A DNA stretch of 64,000 nt from Hippasteria phrygiana (Eukaryota; Echinodermata; Asteroidea; Valvatida; Goniasteridae), in assembly GCA_037893225.1 (NCBI GenBank), contig JAZGUH010000484.1, positions 124,001 through 188,000 of the forward strand, given 5' to 3'. Made by a program: the position numbers and the translations under genes. Numbering within the stretch: the first letter of the stretch is position 1; the number at the start of each line of letters is the position of its first letter. The notes below the pieces were generated by a model. The model was not told the DNA's origin. It ran no database searches and saw only the letters and a list, made by a program, of their open reading frames with translations. Positions 13,499-25,983 of this stretch are shown one piece after another.

Positions 13499-13564
13499 TA
13501 TGCAGCTGAAAATCTTCAGAATCTACGCTACTATGCAGCTGAAAATCTTCAGAATCTACGCTAC
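13499..13564 (+). repeat. Perfect 33-bp tandem duplication
   Basis: Two identical head-to-tail copies of a 33-bp unit starting TATGCAGCTGAAAATC. Because 33 is a multiple of three, the surrounding 108-codon plus-strand frame (13373-13699) repeats an 11-residue block, YYAAENLQNLR. That frame has no other sign of being a gene. Confidence 0.75.
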
Positions 13565-13766
13565 TCCTCCCACGAACCATCAGATTCTGCCATTATTCAA
13601 GAGCGAAAATTTTGTCCACGGCGACCCGGTGTCATAAAAGTACGTGTACATATACGTCTGTACGTATCACGACGTCACTGTATGTTTTCATTTAATTGAA
13701 AATGAATTAAACTGTTGCAAACTGCTGACTGACTGAATGGACCTGAAATATACAAATCAAAAAATC

Positions 13767-13860
13767 AGCTGGCCTGACGTTTCAAACTTAAGCAAGTTCT
13801 TTCTCAAAGGCAAATGCCTTTGAGAAAGAACTTGCTTAAGTTGGAAACGTCAGGCCAGCT
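13767..13860. repeat. 94-bp palindrome with GAAACGTC at arm end
   Basis: Two arms of about 46 bp are inverted copies with a single mismatch and almost no spacer; the centre is CAAATG near 13811. Each arm also contains a smaller hairpin (AACTTGCTTAAGTT) directly followed by GGAAACGTCAGGCC. A hairpin followed by GAAAC resembles helix II plus the 3' core of hammerhead-like motifs known from Penelope-like elements, but the CUGANGA half of the core is not visible. Confidence 0.7.
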
Positions 13861-13924
13861 ATTTTTTTTATTCATTTCATGGAGATACAATGCGGCGCAC
13901 ACACAAATCCATCCACATTTCTGC

Positions 13925-14120
13925 GTTTTTGCATCCCTGTGGAGACATGGCATTGTTCTCCCCTTTGTCCCTGTACTTAAGCAAACCCCCATAGTCTTTG
14001 TACACACAATTCCTTGTGGAGACAACCTAACCCATAGAATTGCCTAGTGGAGACCTATTCAGTCCCTTTGTCTCTATTGTTTTCATGTCTCCACAGGCCT
14101 ACATGTAGGTACCGTATATC
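13925..14120. repeat. Dispersed repeat, inverted copy of 5535-5735
   Basis: Shares long blocks in reverse orientation with 5535-5735, including GCATCCCTGTGGAGACATGG, TTCTCCCCTTTGTCCCTGTA and TAACCCATAGAATTGCC. It starts about 65 bp after the 94-bp palindrome. No coding capacity. Positions 14121-15730 beyond it show no supported gene. Confidence 0.6.
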
Positions 14121-15730
14121 TCTCCATCCACACAAATTCCAAACCCAAATTTCAGTGTCAAAAAATGGATGAATAAGACACGAGTAAGCTTCCTGCTCCA
14201 CAAAGACCCCATTAAAAAAATAATGAAAAAACTCATCAGTGCAACGTTCATGCAATAATGCACCGCCAGGAACATTAAAAATAGGACAAAACCAACACAT
14301 AGTACACATGCACGCACGCAAACACAATGGGCACTCGCATAGTGACGTCATCTATCCCTACGCAGCTACGTCACACGATTGGATTGTAAACACGCATTTG
14401 ACCCCGAGCTTTTCTGATTCTGAGCGAAAGAGACTCCAAAGTAAAACTTCTCTAAAATTGCCAAATCCATGCATAAACTCTTCAAACCTACTTTGTTAGG
14501 TTTGGGAAGGCATAAGCTCTCAGAAAAGCCACTAAAGTAGAAAAATGCAAATTGGTTTTCTTTCCTCTTTAACTGTGGACTATTGATTTGTGGTTGATGA
14601 AAATTCCTTCCATCAGAACTCTAATAACCATTAATAAAAGATGTGCCACAGCAATACTTGATCAATACTGCAACCTAACGTCCTATAAATCATTCAGCAT
14701 AAAATGTTCATAGAATTACAAAGTAATTGTTCGTTTGGTTAATGGATAATTAGCAGTCTCCAACATACTAAACTATAATTAGTCTGGTGCCACTCCTATT
14801 CATCAGCTGTAATCCATCTCACAGAGTCAGTAAACTACAATGTACATGTACATGTACATGTACTCCTCACCATTTCAACAAAATCTTTAATTAAGGTACA
14901 CATTGCCCTGAAATTCTTTAAAATTTTATCTCTGTCATTAGCTACACATACCTAACCTATTTCCAAGGTCTTCCGAGTGTAAAAATTATTCCATTATTTG
15001 TAATATTTACAGAGAAATATGGGAGAGGGAAAAATCACCGACATCTGGGCATTCAGACTGGTGCCACACATAGTGCAACCTGATCAGGCAAGTAACCAAA
15101 GCATTTATAGACCAAAGGCACCAGTTCATCAATGATTTTCAAACTGGGTATTTTCAAGGGATGGTCATTGTATTCTACATGTACTTTTGAATGCTCTTTC
15201 CAACTGTACATGTAGCAATTTTAGGGATTGTAGCCCATTTCGGCAGCTCAAAGGTAATGTGTGTCTTTAATATTCTATGACAAACCAAATCCTTAAAACA
15301 TGGAAGTGCAATAGATTCTAAGTATGCTCCACCTTTTTGGCCAACAACCAAAACTGATTGTCCATTACTACAATACAGGTTATACTTACATCCAACCCAA
15401 ACACTCAACTCTAACTCGTGAACCGGTGGGATGACCCCATAGGCTATGTTCAGATATCGTTATAGTTAAAACGGTAAAAGTTAAAACGGTCGCTCACCAC
15501 AGGTGGCCGTTCGTAAAATTAAAACGTACCATTTACATGTACATATATAAAAGCGCGCGTTATAGTTCGTTTGTACAAGTACATCATAAAATTGTGTGTA
15601 CGGGATGCATCATGTATCAGGCCAAAAAATGTTGTGCTGCCCTCGGACAGAAAAACAGGGTAAAAGAGGGTCGGTCGGTCGGTCGGGATTTTTTCCGTAT
15701 TCACGCTTACCCGGGCATGTTTAGGCCTAA

Positions 15731-16030
15731 TGCGCCTATCAATTGCTTCCCCCACACCTCCCCCTCCCTCCCCTGGGTTGCCCCACCCAAGATGTAGGGA
15801 TTGTCACTTTTGAAGTGGCCAAATCCCCACCCCTGGGGCAAAATTTTATTGACAATCCCCGACATACATGGGTGGGGCACCCCCACCTCATGGTTTTAAC
15901 TTCTAATGAATGTCAAAATGAGTGACCAAAATCCCCACCCTAAGGCTTGAAAAACATGACCAAACTTCCACATACAGGTAAGACCTGGGGCAGCCCGTGG
16001 GAGGGGTGGTGGAAGCAATTGATAGGCGCA
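15731..16030. mobile_element. Harbinger-like MITE, 300 bp
   Basis: Perfect 20-bp inverted ends (TGCGCCTATCAATTGCTTCC and its complement) flanked by TAA on both sides (15728-15730, 16031-16033). A 3-bp TWA duplication is typical of PIF/Harbinger elements. The interior is C-rich and non-coding. A lone right end of the same family (CAATTGATAGGCGCA followed by TTA) lies near 24252, inside another element. Confidence 0.75.
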
Positions 16031-16140
16031 TAAGCATTGAATGAACCCCTAGTTTCATTTTTACATGAAAATAAACAAAGTAAAGGATCTACAAACACTT
16101 TTTGAGAGAGGCAGGCTGAGGTATGTTTTTATTGATGTTT

Positions 16141-16830
16141 AAAGGTAGTGTACACGATTGGTAATCCTCCAATTTTTTTTACTGAATTATTACGAAATAC
16201 CTTACTAGACTAAGTAAATAGTAGTCTCAATCATCCTGTGAAATGGTGGCACTAGGTGTGCTGTCGTCAAGAAAAGTGGAAATTTATATCGTTTTCCAAC
16301 GATTTCCAGCTGGAAATCGTTGGGAAAACTGCCCTGTAGCCGTTAGTCGGGGCGCGCGTGGCTACCCGGAAGAGTGGCGCACCCCGGACATGATGGCGCA
16401 CCCCAGACATGATGGCGCCATGGCATATCCGGGGTGTGTCACACGCCCAGATAGCCACGCGCGCCTTGACTAAAGGCTATCATTCGCCCGACGGCTGAAA
16501 ACGAGCGCTGTTTTTCTCTTGTTTTTTTCGCCATCCAACAACGCAAAACTTTGAAAAGGTCAGTGGAATGATATTTCCTATTTACATACTAACCCCCAAA
16601 TCCGCCCATTTCTGAAAATTGCAACAATGAGCAATCGTGTACACTGCCTTTAAATGTGTACACGATTGGTAATCCTTCAATATTTGTTTTTTACTGAATT
16701 ATTACGAAATACCTTACTAGACTAAGTTAATAGTAGTCTCAATCATCCTGTAAAATGATGGCACCAGGTGTGCTGTCGTCAAAAAATGTGGAAATTTATA
16801 TCGTTTTCCAACGATTTCCGACCCTATGAA
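16141..16830. mobile_element. MITE family A copy 3 plus a partial tandem copy
   Basis: A complete copy runs from AAAGGTAGTGTACACGATTG (16141) to CAATCGTGTACACTGCCTTT (about 16652). A second, truncated copy in direct orientation starts at once (GTGTACACGATTGGTAATCC) and runs to about 16830, repeating the TACGAAATACCTTACTAGAC and TGTGCTGTCGTCAA blocks. The complete copy includes a GC-rich central part with tandem GATGGCGCACCCC-type units (16380-16420). Confidence 0.65.
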
Positions 16831-16915
16831 CTTGTCGATTTTTACAATCAGTCGGTCCGAGGGCAACACAACCAATTTTGTTGGCCTAATGTGCGTGCAC
16901 AGCTTTCAACTAATT

Positions 16916-17080
16916 GCCGGTGTCATATGAATATCCAACTCCCATGAAATTTGGGCTTCTCTTCCCTATTATTGGTTAAACCCTCACATGACCGGTCACT
17001 GCCCCATTTATCTCCACTTAGGCATGCGCAGTAGAACAACTAAGGCTTTTCAAGGAGATGGATATTCATACTACACCGGC
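16916..17080. mobile_element. 165-bp MITE with GCCGGTGT ends
   Basis: GCCGGTGTCATATGAATATC at the left is matched in inverse by GATATTCATACTACACCGGC at the right. The interior is non-coding. Confidence 0.55.
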
Positions 17081-17639
17081 GTAACACTTCATAATACATG
17101 CATTCATCGCTAGGACTGCGCGCACCACCATTACATGCATTATATACTGCCCTGTCACGAGAGATTCTTGTTCGAATAATTATCGTGATTCAGCAAATGT
17201 AGTCGAATTAGTGGCCATGATGCAATCTCCTGATGATGAACAGCATGCTGTTCGAATCATCGAGTTAAAACAACCGGTTTTTCTCAAACCACACAATTCA
17301 AAAGAGATCAATTTCACATGGTGATACCGCAAAACCTCTTTTGTTCATATCCACCATGCAAATCTTCAAGTCCCATGATGCAATGGTGAACAGTTTTGAA
17401 AAAAAGTCAACAACTGCTTCTGAAAATCTCAGAACAATGAACTAAATGTAAGGGCATGGAGGTAAAAGGGTAAGAACAGAAAGACGCACGTAAAGTCTTT
17501 ACTGTATTTGCAAAGATGGCAATTGATGGACCACGCTAGCGCTACTACATGTACATTGGCGTCCATGCTATGCATGGTGTGTATAGGACATGCACTGACA
17601 ACCGCGCTTGTTTACACAACAAAAGGCGCGCCACAAAAG

Positions 17640-17910
17640 GGGTTACATAACACCGGTTCAATCAACTGCGCTGGCTAAAACAGGAAGCCTTTTAGCTAAA
17701 ACCCTTCAGACATCGTTGTAAAAGATCAAACTGTTCTGGTTTTAGCTAAACCTTCCCTCCGAGGTGTTTTAAATCACCGTTTTAGCGACGAGATAAAACT
17801 GATTCAGTGCAACTTTAAAACCGTTCAGACACCATATAAGCTAAAACTTTAAACCAAATCGAGTTCAACTAGTGTTTTAAGCAAATTTATAATGGTGTCT
17901 GAACTAGCCA
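17640..17910. repeat. TTTTAGCTAAAA-rich element
   Basis: The palindromic word TTTTAGCTAAAA and its halves GCTAAAAC and GTTTTAGC recur about seven times. TTCAGACATC and GTGTCTGAAC occur in both orientations. It is probably a non-autonomous element, but exact ends were not found. Positions 17911-19486 after it show no gene. Confidence 0.45.
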
Positions 17911-19486
17911 TGGACTGGTTTACTATTCACAACATTATAATCTCTCACCTACATGTACAATAAGAAAAGCAAACAACTACACAGACATAACATGGGTCAC
18001 CTTACAGTCAACACAACATACTGTGTACCCAGCTCTGGTGACAAAATATCAGGTATCCCAGACTAAAGTTCTGGATATTTCTGTGGTAGTGTAGATTTCT
18101 CTTCTGCGTGGGTAGGAACTTGGATTGGTTGTAATACTTTTGTAAATAACTTGGTATACACCAGAGTATTGATTTCTACAATAGCTTCTGTTTGCTCAAA
18201 GGTTGTGGACATTTCTCATCATAAGAAGCATCTACCAAGCATTAGATCATATTGGCTTTGAAAATATGTGTCAGGTTAATAAGGCAAATATTTCTTGCTG
18301 CAGTTAGCACAACTTTTATGCTAACTGTAAGCAGCTATATGAAATTGGCACCACATTATCAATGTCAGGCAGTGCGACTTGAATCAAGTCTACAGCTAGT
18401 GTCATTGCTACACCGTCACTAGCCGCAGCCATATACAAAAGCCTACATGTATTTCAGACATGGCTTATTAAGCCATGTATGCTTACAGAATTATTTTGGT
18501 GTCAGATGCTTGAGGGCTACAAATCGAATACATTAGTATAGAATGTGGGGTAGTATGACTTCATGTAAATTATCAGTCCTTAGTCCAGAACCATTGTAAC
18601 TAAAACCCGATGAACACCCAAATGTTAAATTGCAACCCGATATGTCCTGCATTTTTTTAATTTTCATTTTGTGGGAGGACGTCAATGGGAGAACACATAA
18701 CTAACAGAAAAAGTAAATTAAATTATTTAAAAAAAACAAAATTTTAAACTAAAGCTGACAAGAATTCAAAAGAAACTCGCCTCACTTCATTCATCCCAAT
18801 CCTCAACAAGAACCCCAAATTCCATCTAAGTATTTTCAAAATTGACTCACAAATCTATCTCTAAGTAGGAAGAGATATGGAAGTTAATTGGCGCAGTGCC
18901 ACGTGGCTCAACTTCAGCCAAAGATAACGCAATTACATATTAACCAGTCTCAGCAACAGGTTTACCATAGAAGTCATCCAAAGCCCTAATTGATGTGTTT
19001 GATAATGACAGGGGATAAAAAGCTGCCATGCTATAGTGCTTGTTTGCTTTCAATTTCAGCACAGCAAGCTATTAACGCTGTTTATATTTGCTTTGGGGGG
19101 GGGGGGGGACTAGCAGCAACCCTTTCCTTACTTTATGAAAAAAACTTATGGTATTGGCTCATCATGAACAATTTATCATTGTCTAAGTATGTGTATCTGC
19201 ACTCTGGGAAATCAATAAATGCTAACTTTATACTATGCACCTATACATCTTCACCTTTCTGCTTATTTGCTAGTATTGGTTATCAATTACTCTTAAGTTC
19301 CTTCTGACATAGAAGCAACCAAACTGAAACATATCAAGAAAAAATAATAAAATGTATGTACATTGTGTACTCTTTCAATTTGATCCTAATTCTATATATG
19401 TATTCTCATAGAACGCGAGCTTTACAAAATATTCAAAAAAGTCTTTCATTTGTACAGCTGGATTGGGCACATACATACATGTACAT

Positions 19487-20595
19487 GGGTCATTCCACCA
19501 GGTTGGGACACTTTTTTTTCATATCATTAAAACCATTATTACATTTAATTCAGTTATTTCATGTGACATCCGTCTTTGGGTGTGAGATTATTTGAGAAAG
19601 TTTCAATCATGTAAGTTATATTTTAACAAAAATATGATAAAAAGTGGGTTTTTTTTAATGTAAAATAGACTTAACATTTAATTTTTTGTGTTTTTTCAAC
19701 ACTTTAATAAATAAATATGGGAAAATCATTACGTACAATATTTAAAAGACACACGATGCAACAATGAAACACCTTTTTATGGCAGAAATAGCAAGAATTT
19801 GAAGAATCGGTGCAGACGTAACATGGACACCATGATAGACCATGACCATACATATATTTCTGCTGTTGTGCTGCATTTGGATATTGAATATCATAAATGT
19901 TTTTTGTGTTGCAGTTTGTGTTTTGTAATTCGTATACAGAGTGAGTTTGCATAATTATTTATATAAATGTTGAAAATGTTACAAAAAAGAAATGTGCATT
20001 TTCATGTCACACCATGTCAGTACTAAATGTTACGTCCAGACTGCCTTAATTTTTCGTCATTAAATAAATAATTATGCAACTTACTATATGTACTAACTTA
20101 AAGACACTCAATGCTACAAGAAAACACTTTGTTATGGTTGCCAGTGTCCAAATAGCTCAAAAACACCAAGAACAAAAAACACATGCATGTATGGACGTAA
20201 CAGTGGACACGGTGTCCATGTTACGTCCACACTCACGTCTGTTCTTGCTGTCTCTGCTATATTTGGACACTGACTACCATACAAAAGTGTTCTTGTGTTG
20301 CATAGTACATCTTTTATTAGACACATGGTAAATTTCCCATATTTATATTTAAAGTCTTGAAAAAACACAAATTGAAATATGGACATGTCCATGTTACGTC
20401 AAACTGGTTACGTCAAACTGACAAATTTCTTTCTCGTATTTTTGGTAAAATATAATTTACACGATTTAAAACTTTCTAAAATATTGCCCACCCAAAGACG
20501 GATGTTACATGAAATAACTGAATGAAATGTAATATAGTACTTTTAAAGATATGGATAAATGTCACACACTGTGTCCCAACCTAGTGGAATGATCC
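19487..20595. mobile_element. 1.1-kb element with very long terminal inverted repeats
   Basis: Inverted similarity starts at the ends (GGGTCATTCCACCAGGTTGG and CCTAGTGGAATGATCC) and continues about 110 bp inwards on each side (CAGTTATTTCATGTGACATC against its inverse). ACAT flanks both ends as a possible 4-bp duplication. The interior is also roughly palindromic and repeats GTTACGTC or GACGTAAC at least six times, with a hairpin at about 20200-20226. Facing short frames (19704-19952 minus, 20074-20331 plus) result from this symmetry and are probably not genes. Confidence 0.65.
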
Positions 20596-22015
20596 ACATG
20601 TACGCTTCAAAAATAAAGTAACGTTAGTTATTTTGCTAACAAAGTGTCATTTCAATAATTGTTGAAGGATTTTATATATTAAAAAACGGAAATAAATTTA
20701 AGTTCAAATTACCCACAAAATTTCATGCAAGAAAAAAGCAGTGCACTTTTTGCCTGCATAAATGCTAAATGGTGGTACCTATAATCTGAAGGCCAAATGG
20801 CCTCCTTGTATTAATGGACGTTTAGTTTCTAGCTGGAAATACAGCACTTCTATGCCATATGGAAGGGGGGATTCAGTATCATTAAATTTTAATATTGGAG
20901 CCCTGCATCAACGGTTTCATTACACTTTATCTCAAGGATAATTATGAGCTGGCTGCTTCTGAGAGGCAAGACGGACAGGGTAGTGGCCAGCAGTATTATG
21001 TACAGCGATCACCAGACTCATCTTGTTTTATTGATGGTGCAGGTGATGCACATCCATCATTACGTATAGGCTAACATCAAGATATTTTACTAGGGTCACT
21101 AGGTCCACACCTTCTTTGGACTCCCAAACCCGACAATCTGGCCACCTTCTTGATCTGGTCAACAATGAATTCTGTGTGGATGTGGTTTATCTCAACTCAA
21201 AAACATCTTTTTATTTCAAAAATGGGAGTATGTCAGGTCATCTAAATAGAAACTGAGACACATTCCAAATGGATTTCCGTAATATGCATGAATTCTTTTA
21301 GTGCTTAGACTTGCAACCTTGTTGCTTCTTTCATTTCTTTCCAACTTCTTGACCCAGGTATGAATTCAACTCAGGACAACATTTGGAATACATGTATGTT
21401 ATCAGTCATAACTAGAATCTTTGGGTTTCCCTTGGATACTCCTAGGGTTTCCTTCCACATCTAAATGTACCACTGAAAATGTTGTTCCTTTTCTCTTTGC
21501 AAGTTTATCCCCCCAGGATTGTTGGCAACAGTGCCACACATTGTACATGCCTTATACTAATACTTCACAGAACTTTTAAGAAACAAAACACCAAGAATGT
21601 GCTGAATTCTCGCAAGTAAAGCTGAAGCAACAGCAGTGTAGCACATGACACCACCTGTTAGTCTCTACCTGCTGCAGAGTCAGAGAGGCCTACAGCAAGA
21701 CACAACATGCTGCAAAGTTATGTAATGTTGATATCCAAAATACTCATTCACTGACTAATTGAATTAATCAAATCATTCGAGAAGTATTACGTGCCCTGAA
21801 CATTCATCATCTCTAACTAAATCGAAGTGCTAAATCAAAATCTAGCATGTACATGTATGTGTCATCGAACTGTTAGATTTAACACCACAAATGGGCCACT
21901 GGCCACAAAATTGAAATGTAGGATTCAAAACTTTTTTTTGCATAAACAAATTACAAAGAAAGAATCACGTAAAGCACTAAAGCAAATAAATGCTGGTGCT
22001 GAAAACGAGACTATT
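20596..22015. other. Gene-free stretch
   Basis: No gene, RNA or clear repeat was recognised. The part around 20780-21130 has higher sequence complexity than its flanks but no consistent open frame. Confidence 0.4.
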
Positions 22016-22019
22016 TTAA

Positions 22020-22227
22020 CCCTTTGCGTACGGATAACGCCATATGGCGTCAAAAAAAGTGCCACCAGGCCGGATGACGCCATTTGCCACCGTTTGTGCA
22101 GTTTAAATCCATTGTTGGATTATTGTTTATGTTACGCTTGACTGCACAAACATTGTAGCGGTTCGCTTGGCTGCCAGAACCGCCGCGACACCCCGATGTC
22201 TTCCGTGAAAAAAAGGTACTCAAGTGG
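22020..22227. mobile_element. TTAA-flanked miniature element (family CCCCTTG), copy 2
   Basis: TTAA at 22016-22019 and 22228-22231. It is the reverse-oriented relative of 510-722, sharing GCCATATGGCGTCA, AATCCATTGTTGGATTATTG and TTCGCTTGGCTGCCA. The ends are less symmetrical than in copy 1 (CCCTTTGCGTACG against GGTACTCAAGTGG). Confidence 0.65.
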
Positions 22228-23015
22228 TTAACATTCAGTTGTTTCTGTACAACAATAAAACGTTTTGATGCTGATTTGTTTAAAGTCTGAAGTTTCTAAA
22301 CCGATTCAAACATTTTATGATATTGTACATGTACCATTGGCTTTACTGTACATTTGTATCCAAGGTATTTTGGGGAATGGCACTGCAGTAAAATAATTGA
22401 CAATATTTGGACATAATCACAGTATATGAGTCTGTTTTTCTTTAATGTTCACTTGCAGAGATTTATAGAAACAATTCAATTATAAAGCTATCACTATTAA
22501 CATTGCACGCATAGTGGGCCGGAAACAGTCTCATTGAATAATTAAAAATTTCAACAAAGTCATTAATGCAGATACATTGTAGCACAGCTCAACAAATACC
22601 GCATAAATTATTCAGCTTAAAACAATAAAAAAAAAATGCAATATGGAATTTCAATACCAGTACATTGCAAGTTCAGCAGCATAATATTTTCAAAAGAGTC
22701 AAGACAAGAATTGACTTGAAAATATCAAAATACATGTACATGTATGTGCAACAATTTTACACATGTCCATACCATATATCAAAACACAAAGTAGTTTATG
22801 GAGAAAGTTAAACGGAATATCCAAAGAATTATATAATGTACTGTCTTACATTAAAACAAGATTAAATTCAACCGTATCCCACTCCTGCCAGTTTTCTTCG
22901 TGAATATTTTCAAACTAAAATGCAAAACATGCACGAGTGCCTGCTATCTCGTTACAGTTTTAAATATTACCAGATATAGAAATTAAATTTGGAATTAATT
23001 TTAAAAACATCTTAC

Positions 23016-23168
23016 CGGCTGTAAGGGTGGTTGCATTATGACGGGCATTGCTTGAGGGCAAGGATAGGGTATCATGACCACACCGGTAGGCTCCATGGGT
23101 ACGCGTTGGGTGTTATGAATTGGGGGTCCAAGCATAGGGATGTGCTGTGTGTAAGAGTGTGTGTGCAT
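23016..23168 (-). CDS. First coding exon of an unidentified gene
   Basis: A minus-strand ATG at 23168-23166 opens 51 codons that end exactly at a good donor (CCG followed by GTAAGA). The protein start is MHTHSYTQHIPMLGPP, then a Pro/Met/Gln-rich stretch ending QPPLQP. An in-frame TAA lies 11 codons upstream, so this ATG is the first possible start and the sequence before it would be 5' untranslated. The exon ends in phase 0. No domain is recognisable. Low-complexity Pro/Met/Gln starts are common in RNA-binding and regulatory proteins, but that is not enough to name it. The next exon would be at lower coordinates and was not found, so it may lie beyond a long intron. Confidence 0.5.
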
Positions 23169-23384
23169 CACGGGATGTACGACGCGGTAGAATTAAACAC
23201 GGCTTTCATTGGAGTTCATACAGTCCCTGTGCTAACCATGTGAGTGTGTGTATAACTCTGGTCACAGTATACACACGACTGGCTGCTTGCCACAAACATG
23301 TATACACACACAGCATGCTAGCTCTGTCAGCCAGCCACACTACATGTACAACACAATACTCTAATCTTTTGATGGGCTCCAGTC

Positions 23385-23520
23385 TGCTGATTGGCTGGTT
23401 GGGGTGCCCAGTGCAACCGCCCATGGATATTTTAATATGAATAGCGACTGCATGGCTGACTGGGTATAGACAAGGCAGTAATGGAACCCCAGTATGCACA
23501 GCTTATTCTGATTGGCTCAA
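23385..23520 (-). promoter_or_regulatory. CCAAT boxes upstream of the 23.1-kb exon
   Basis: Read on the minus strand, AGCCAATC occurs at 23394-23390 and again at 23515-23511, about 220 and 340 bp upstream of the proposed start codon. Both match the NF-Y site. No clear TATA box was seen. This supports, but does not prove, a promoter for the minus-strand exon at 23016-23168. Confidence 0.4.
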
Positions 23521-23802
23521 CAATTTGCCGGAATTATAGTCATGATCTCGGCTACAGGATGAGTATTTTTGTCAGCAGTTGGTCATCTTGACAATGTTTC
23601 AACAACCTGTTACTTAATGCATACATTATGCAATTAAAATGAGACAGCCTTTGTTTGGTTCCGTTATATTTTCTGTTCTAATAAATGCAATGGCAAACAA
23701 AGTTTAAGTGGTTTTGCATTTTAATAAAAGCATACATTCATGACAGCAGAAATACACACAGTAGCCTTGAATGACGTGTACATGTTGCTTAATTTCTTCT
23801 AT

Positions 23803-24769
23803 AGCCATGTTTCCATTGGACTTTTTTTCCGCGGCCTCGTGGAAACTTGCCGCGACATGCCTTTGCGTAATTCTACCGTGCGTTCCCATTTGGACTTTTA
23901 TAACTGACAGAATGTTTATTCGCCTTCCGAGGCTAGTAGAATGTCACACATTGCAGGCACTGTGCACAATCACCTTTGACCTAAACGGGATAGAAGTGGT
24001 GACCTAGCGTAATTTTTCACGTGCTAAATTGCATTGTATAGTCAGCTACATTTTTTTTTTTTTACATGTCCATGTACTGTACATGTACACATACCGACCA
24101 GGGTTGATAAAAATCATGATTTTTTTTTTTAAGATTTTAAAAATCAGATTTTGTTGATTGAAAAAAGATTTTTTGTATTTAAATCAATTTATTTAATTTT
24201 TTTTACCATGGGGGATCAGGTCAGGTCGGGGGGGGTATCAATTGATAGGCGCATTATTACACGCATGAGTTATTTAAACCTATGTAAATGAAAGAGGAAT
24301 ACTGTATCATATATGCAGGTACATGTACATATTACACACACACAATGTACATGTAGTACATGTACACTCTTTCAGGAAACTGGCCTTATACATCCCTTTA
24401 GAGTGAGTATAAGCGATTTAAAGTTATTGACAGTCGGGTTTGAATAACAGAAATTGTTTTTACATTAAAAAAAAAAATTTTAATTTTAATCAAAACGTGA
24501 TTTTTATTAGTGATTTTTTATATTTTTTCCAGTGATTTAAATAATGATTTAAATCAATGATTTAAATCGAGTGATTTAAATCAAACAACCCTGGCCTGCA
24601 CGTGGATATCTTCCGTGACCACTTTCAGCCTGGTTGTTTTACATTAAGGTCGCGGTTCGTAAGTTGACAGGGAGGTTAGTTTACCGCATGTCCCCATTGG
24701 ACTTAATTTTGTCATTCTAAAGAAAAGTCGCGGTAGATTGACAAAATTAAGTCCAATAGAAACACGGCT
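23803..24769. mobile_element. DNA-transposon remnant with CCATTGGAC ends, copy 2
   Basis: Left end AGCCATGTTTCCATTGGAC and right end GTCCAATAGAAACACGGCT mirror each other. Blocks such as TTCCCATTTGGACTTTTATA, ACAATCACCTTTGACC and TGGTTGTTTTACATTAAGG match copy 1 at 7033-7733. It is longer than copy 1 mainly because another element (24099-24593) has inserted. No coding capacity. Confidence 0.65.
24099..24593. mobile_element. hAT-like element nested in the previous one
   Basis: Ends CAGGGTTG and CAACCCTG are perfect 8-bp inverted repeats, and the subterminal regions are AT-rich with repeated GATTTAAATCA words. CAG-type ends suit hAT elements, but the 8-bp flanks (ATACCGAC and GCCTGCAC) do not match, so no target duplication supports it. 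It carries a lone right end of the TGCGCCTATC MITE. Confidence 0.5.
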
Positions 24770-25775
24770 TGACACAAAGTTTCATTTGTAAAAATCTACA
24801 TGTACATTCCAAACCATCAAATAATAATTTAGTACGGTACTAAAGCTTCACACATTGTCATCTTGCAACTGTTTTTGCAATGTAAACTTAGTGAATATAT
24901 CTTTTATCAAAGCCAGTTATTTCCTCTTGTTTTCTCTTCTTTTTTTTTTCTTTTTTAGGGGGGTCTTTGGGAAGAAAATCATTCCAATATTTTATTCCAG
25001 CATAAATGACTCATTCCAGAAAAACTGGTGGTACTCTGTGCATACATTTATATTACTTTGTCAAATGAGCAACTTTGAAAGACCCGTCATGTTACTTCAG
25101 GAGCTATGCCTTTTCTACATGAATTCTTATCAAGGCCGCAATGGAAATGTATTCTCCTAGTACATGTGGTTTCATATGTTATACATGTATCTGAATTATT
25201 GAAGTTGTCCACATACTAATAGCTTTTATTACAAATTTTAAAGTGATCTGCAGGTGCTAATAGAAAAATCAAAACAACTTTGTACTTTTCTTCTTTTTAT
25301 CTGAACTGAGAAAAATCAACACTTCCACTGATTATACAACTCTCTTTCAGTATCCCCACATTTATAGTCAAAGACAGGTATTGGCCTGAAATTTTGTTAT
25401 AAAAAATCTAACATGAACAAAACTAACACTGAGCACCATGAAACATCATGAAACTATCCAATCTCGCTGATGCCTAGGCTCCCCCCTCCCCTATAGACAT
25501 TTAGATGTTGTATGCCCCTCCCCTTCCTATGGCCACTGTCATTGATGGCTGTGTGGATTAAAGATGAATGTGTGTGTATTCATTTACAAGCACATGTCTG
25601 CTGGTACTGTATGTTGATGAATAGGAATGGTTGGGTTCAGAGTTTGCATGAACTACATGGACCACACAAAAACAAGCAAGTTGCAATAACAGATACTTCA
25701 GTGGAGATAAAGTAAGTACAGTATGCTTTGGAGAACTTCATTTCATTACTTATTTCTAAAAGAAGAAATTCTAAA

Positions 25776-25983
25776 AAGTCCCCTCTAGCCCGCTGGTGCC
25801 ATTTGTCTAAAAGTCGTCGCTGCGGGCAGCAAACAATTTGACGTCATAGGACGAACTCCCCTTTTGTGTCTAGCACTAAGCACAAAAGGGGAGTTCGTCC
25901 TATGACGATGATTTGTTTTCTATCCGCAGCGATGACTTTTAGACAAATGGCACCAGTGGGCTGTGCTGCGCTAGAGGGGACTT
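25776..25983. mobile_element. Foldback element, 208 bp
   Basis: Nearly the whole segment is one inverted repeat. The arms start AAGTCCCCTCTAGC and end GCTAGAGGGGACTT, and the inner hairpin of about 20 bp (GGACGAACTCCCC...) has a loop TCTAGCACTAAG. It would form a long hairpin as RNA or single-stranded DNA. Non-coding. Positions 24770-25775 before it show no gene. Confidence 0.75.
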
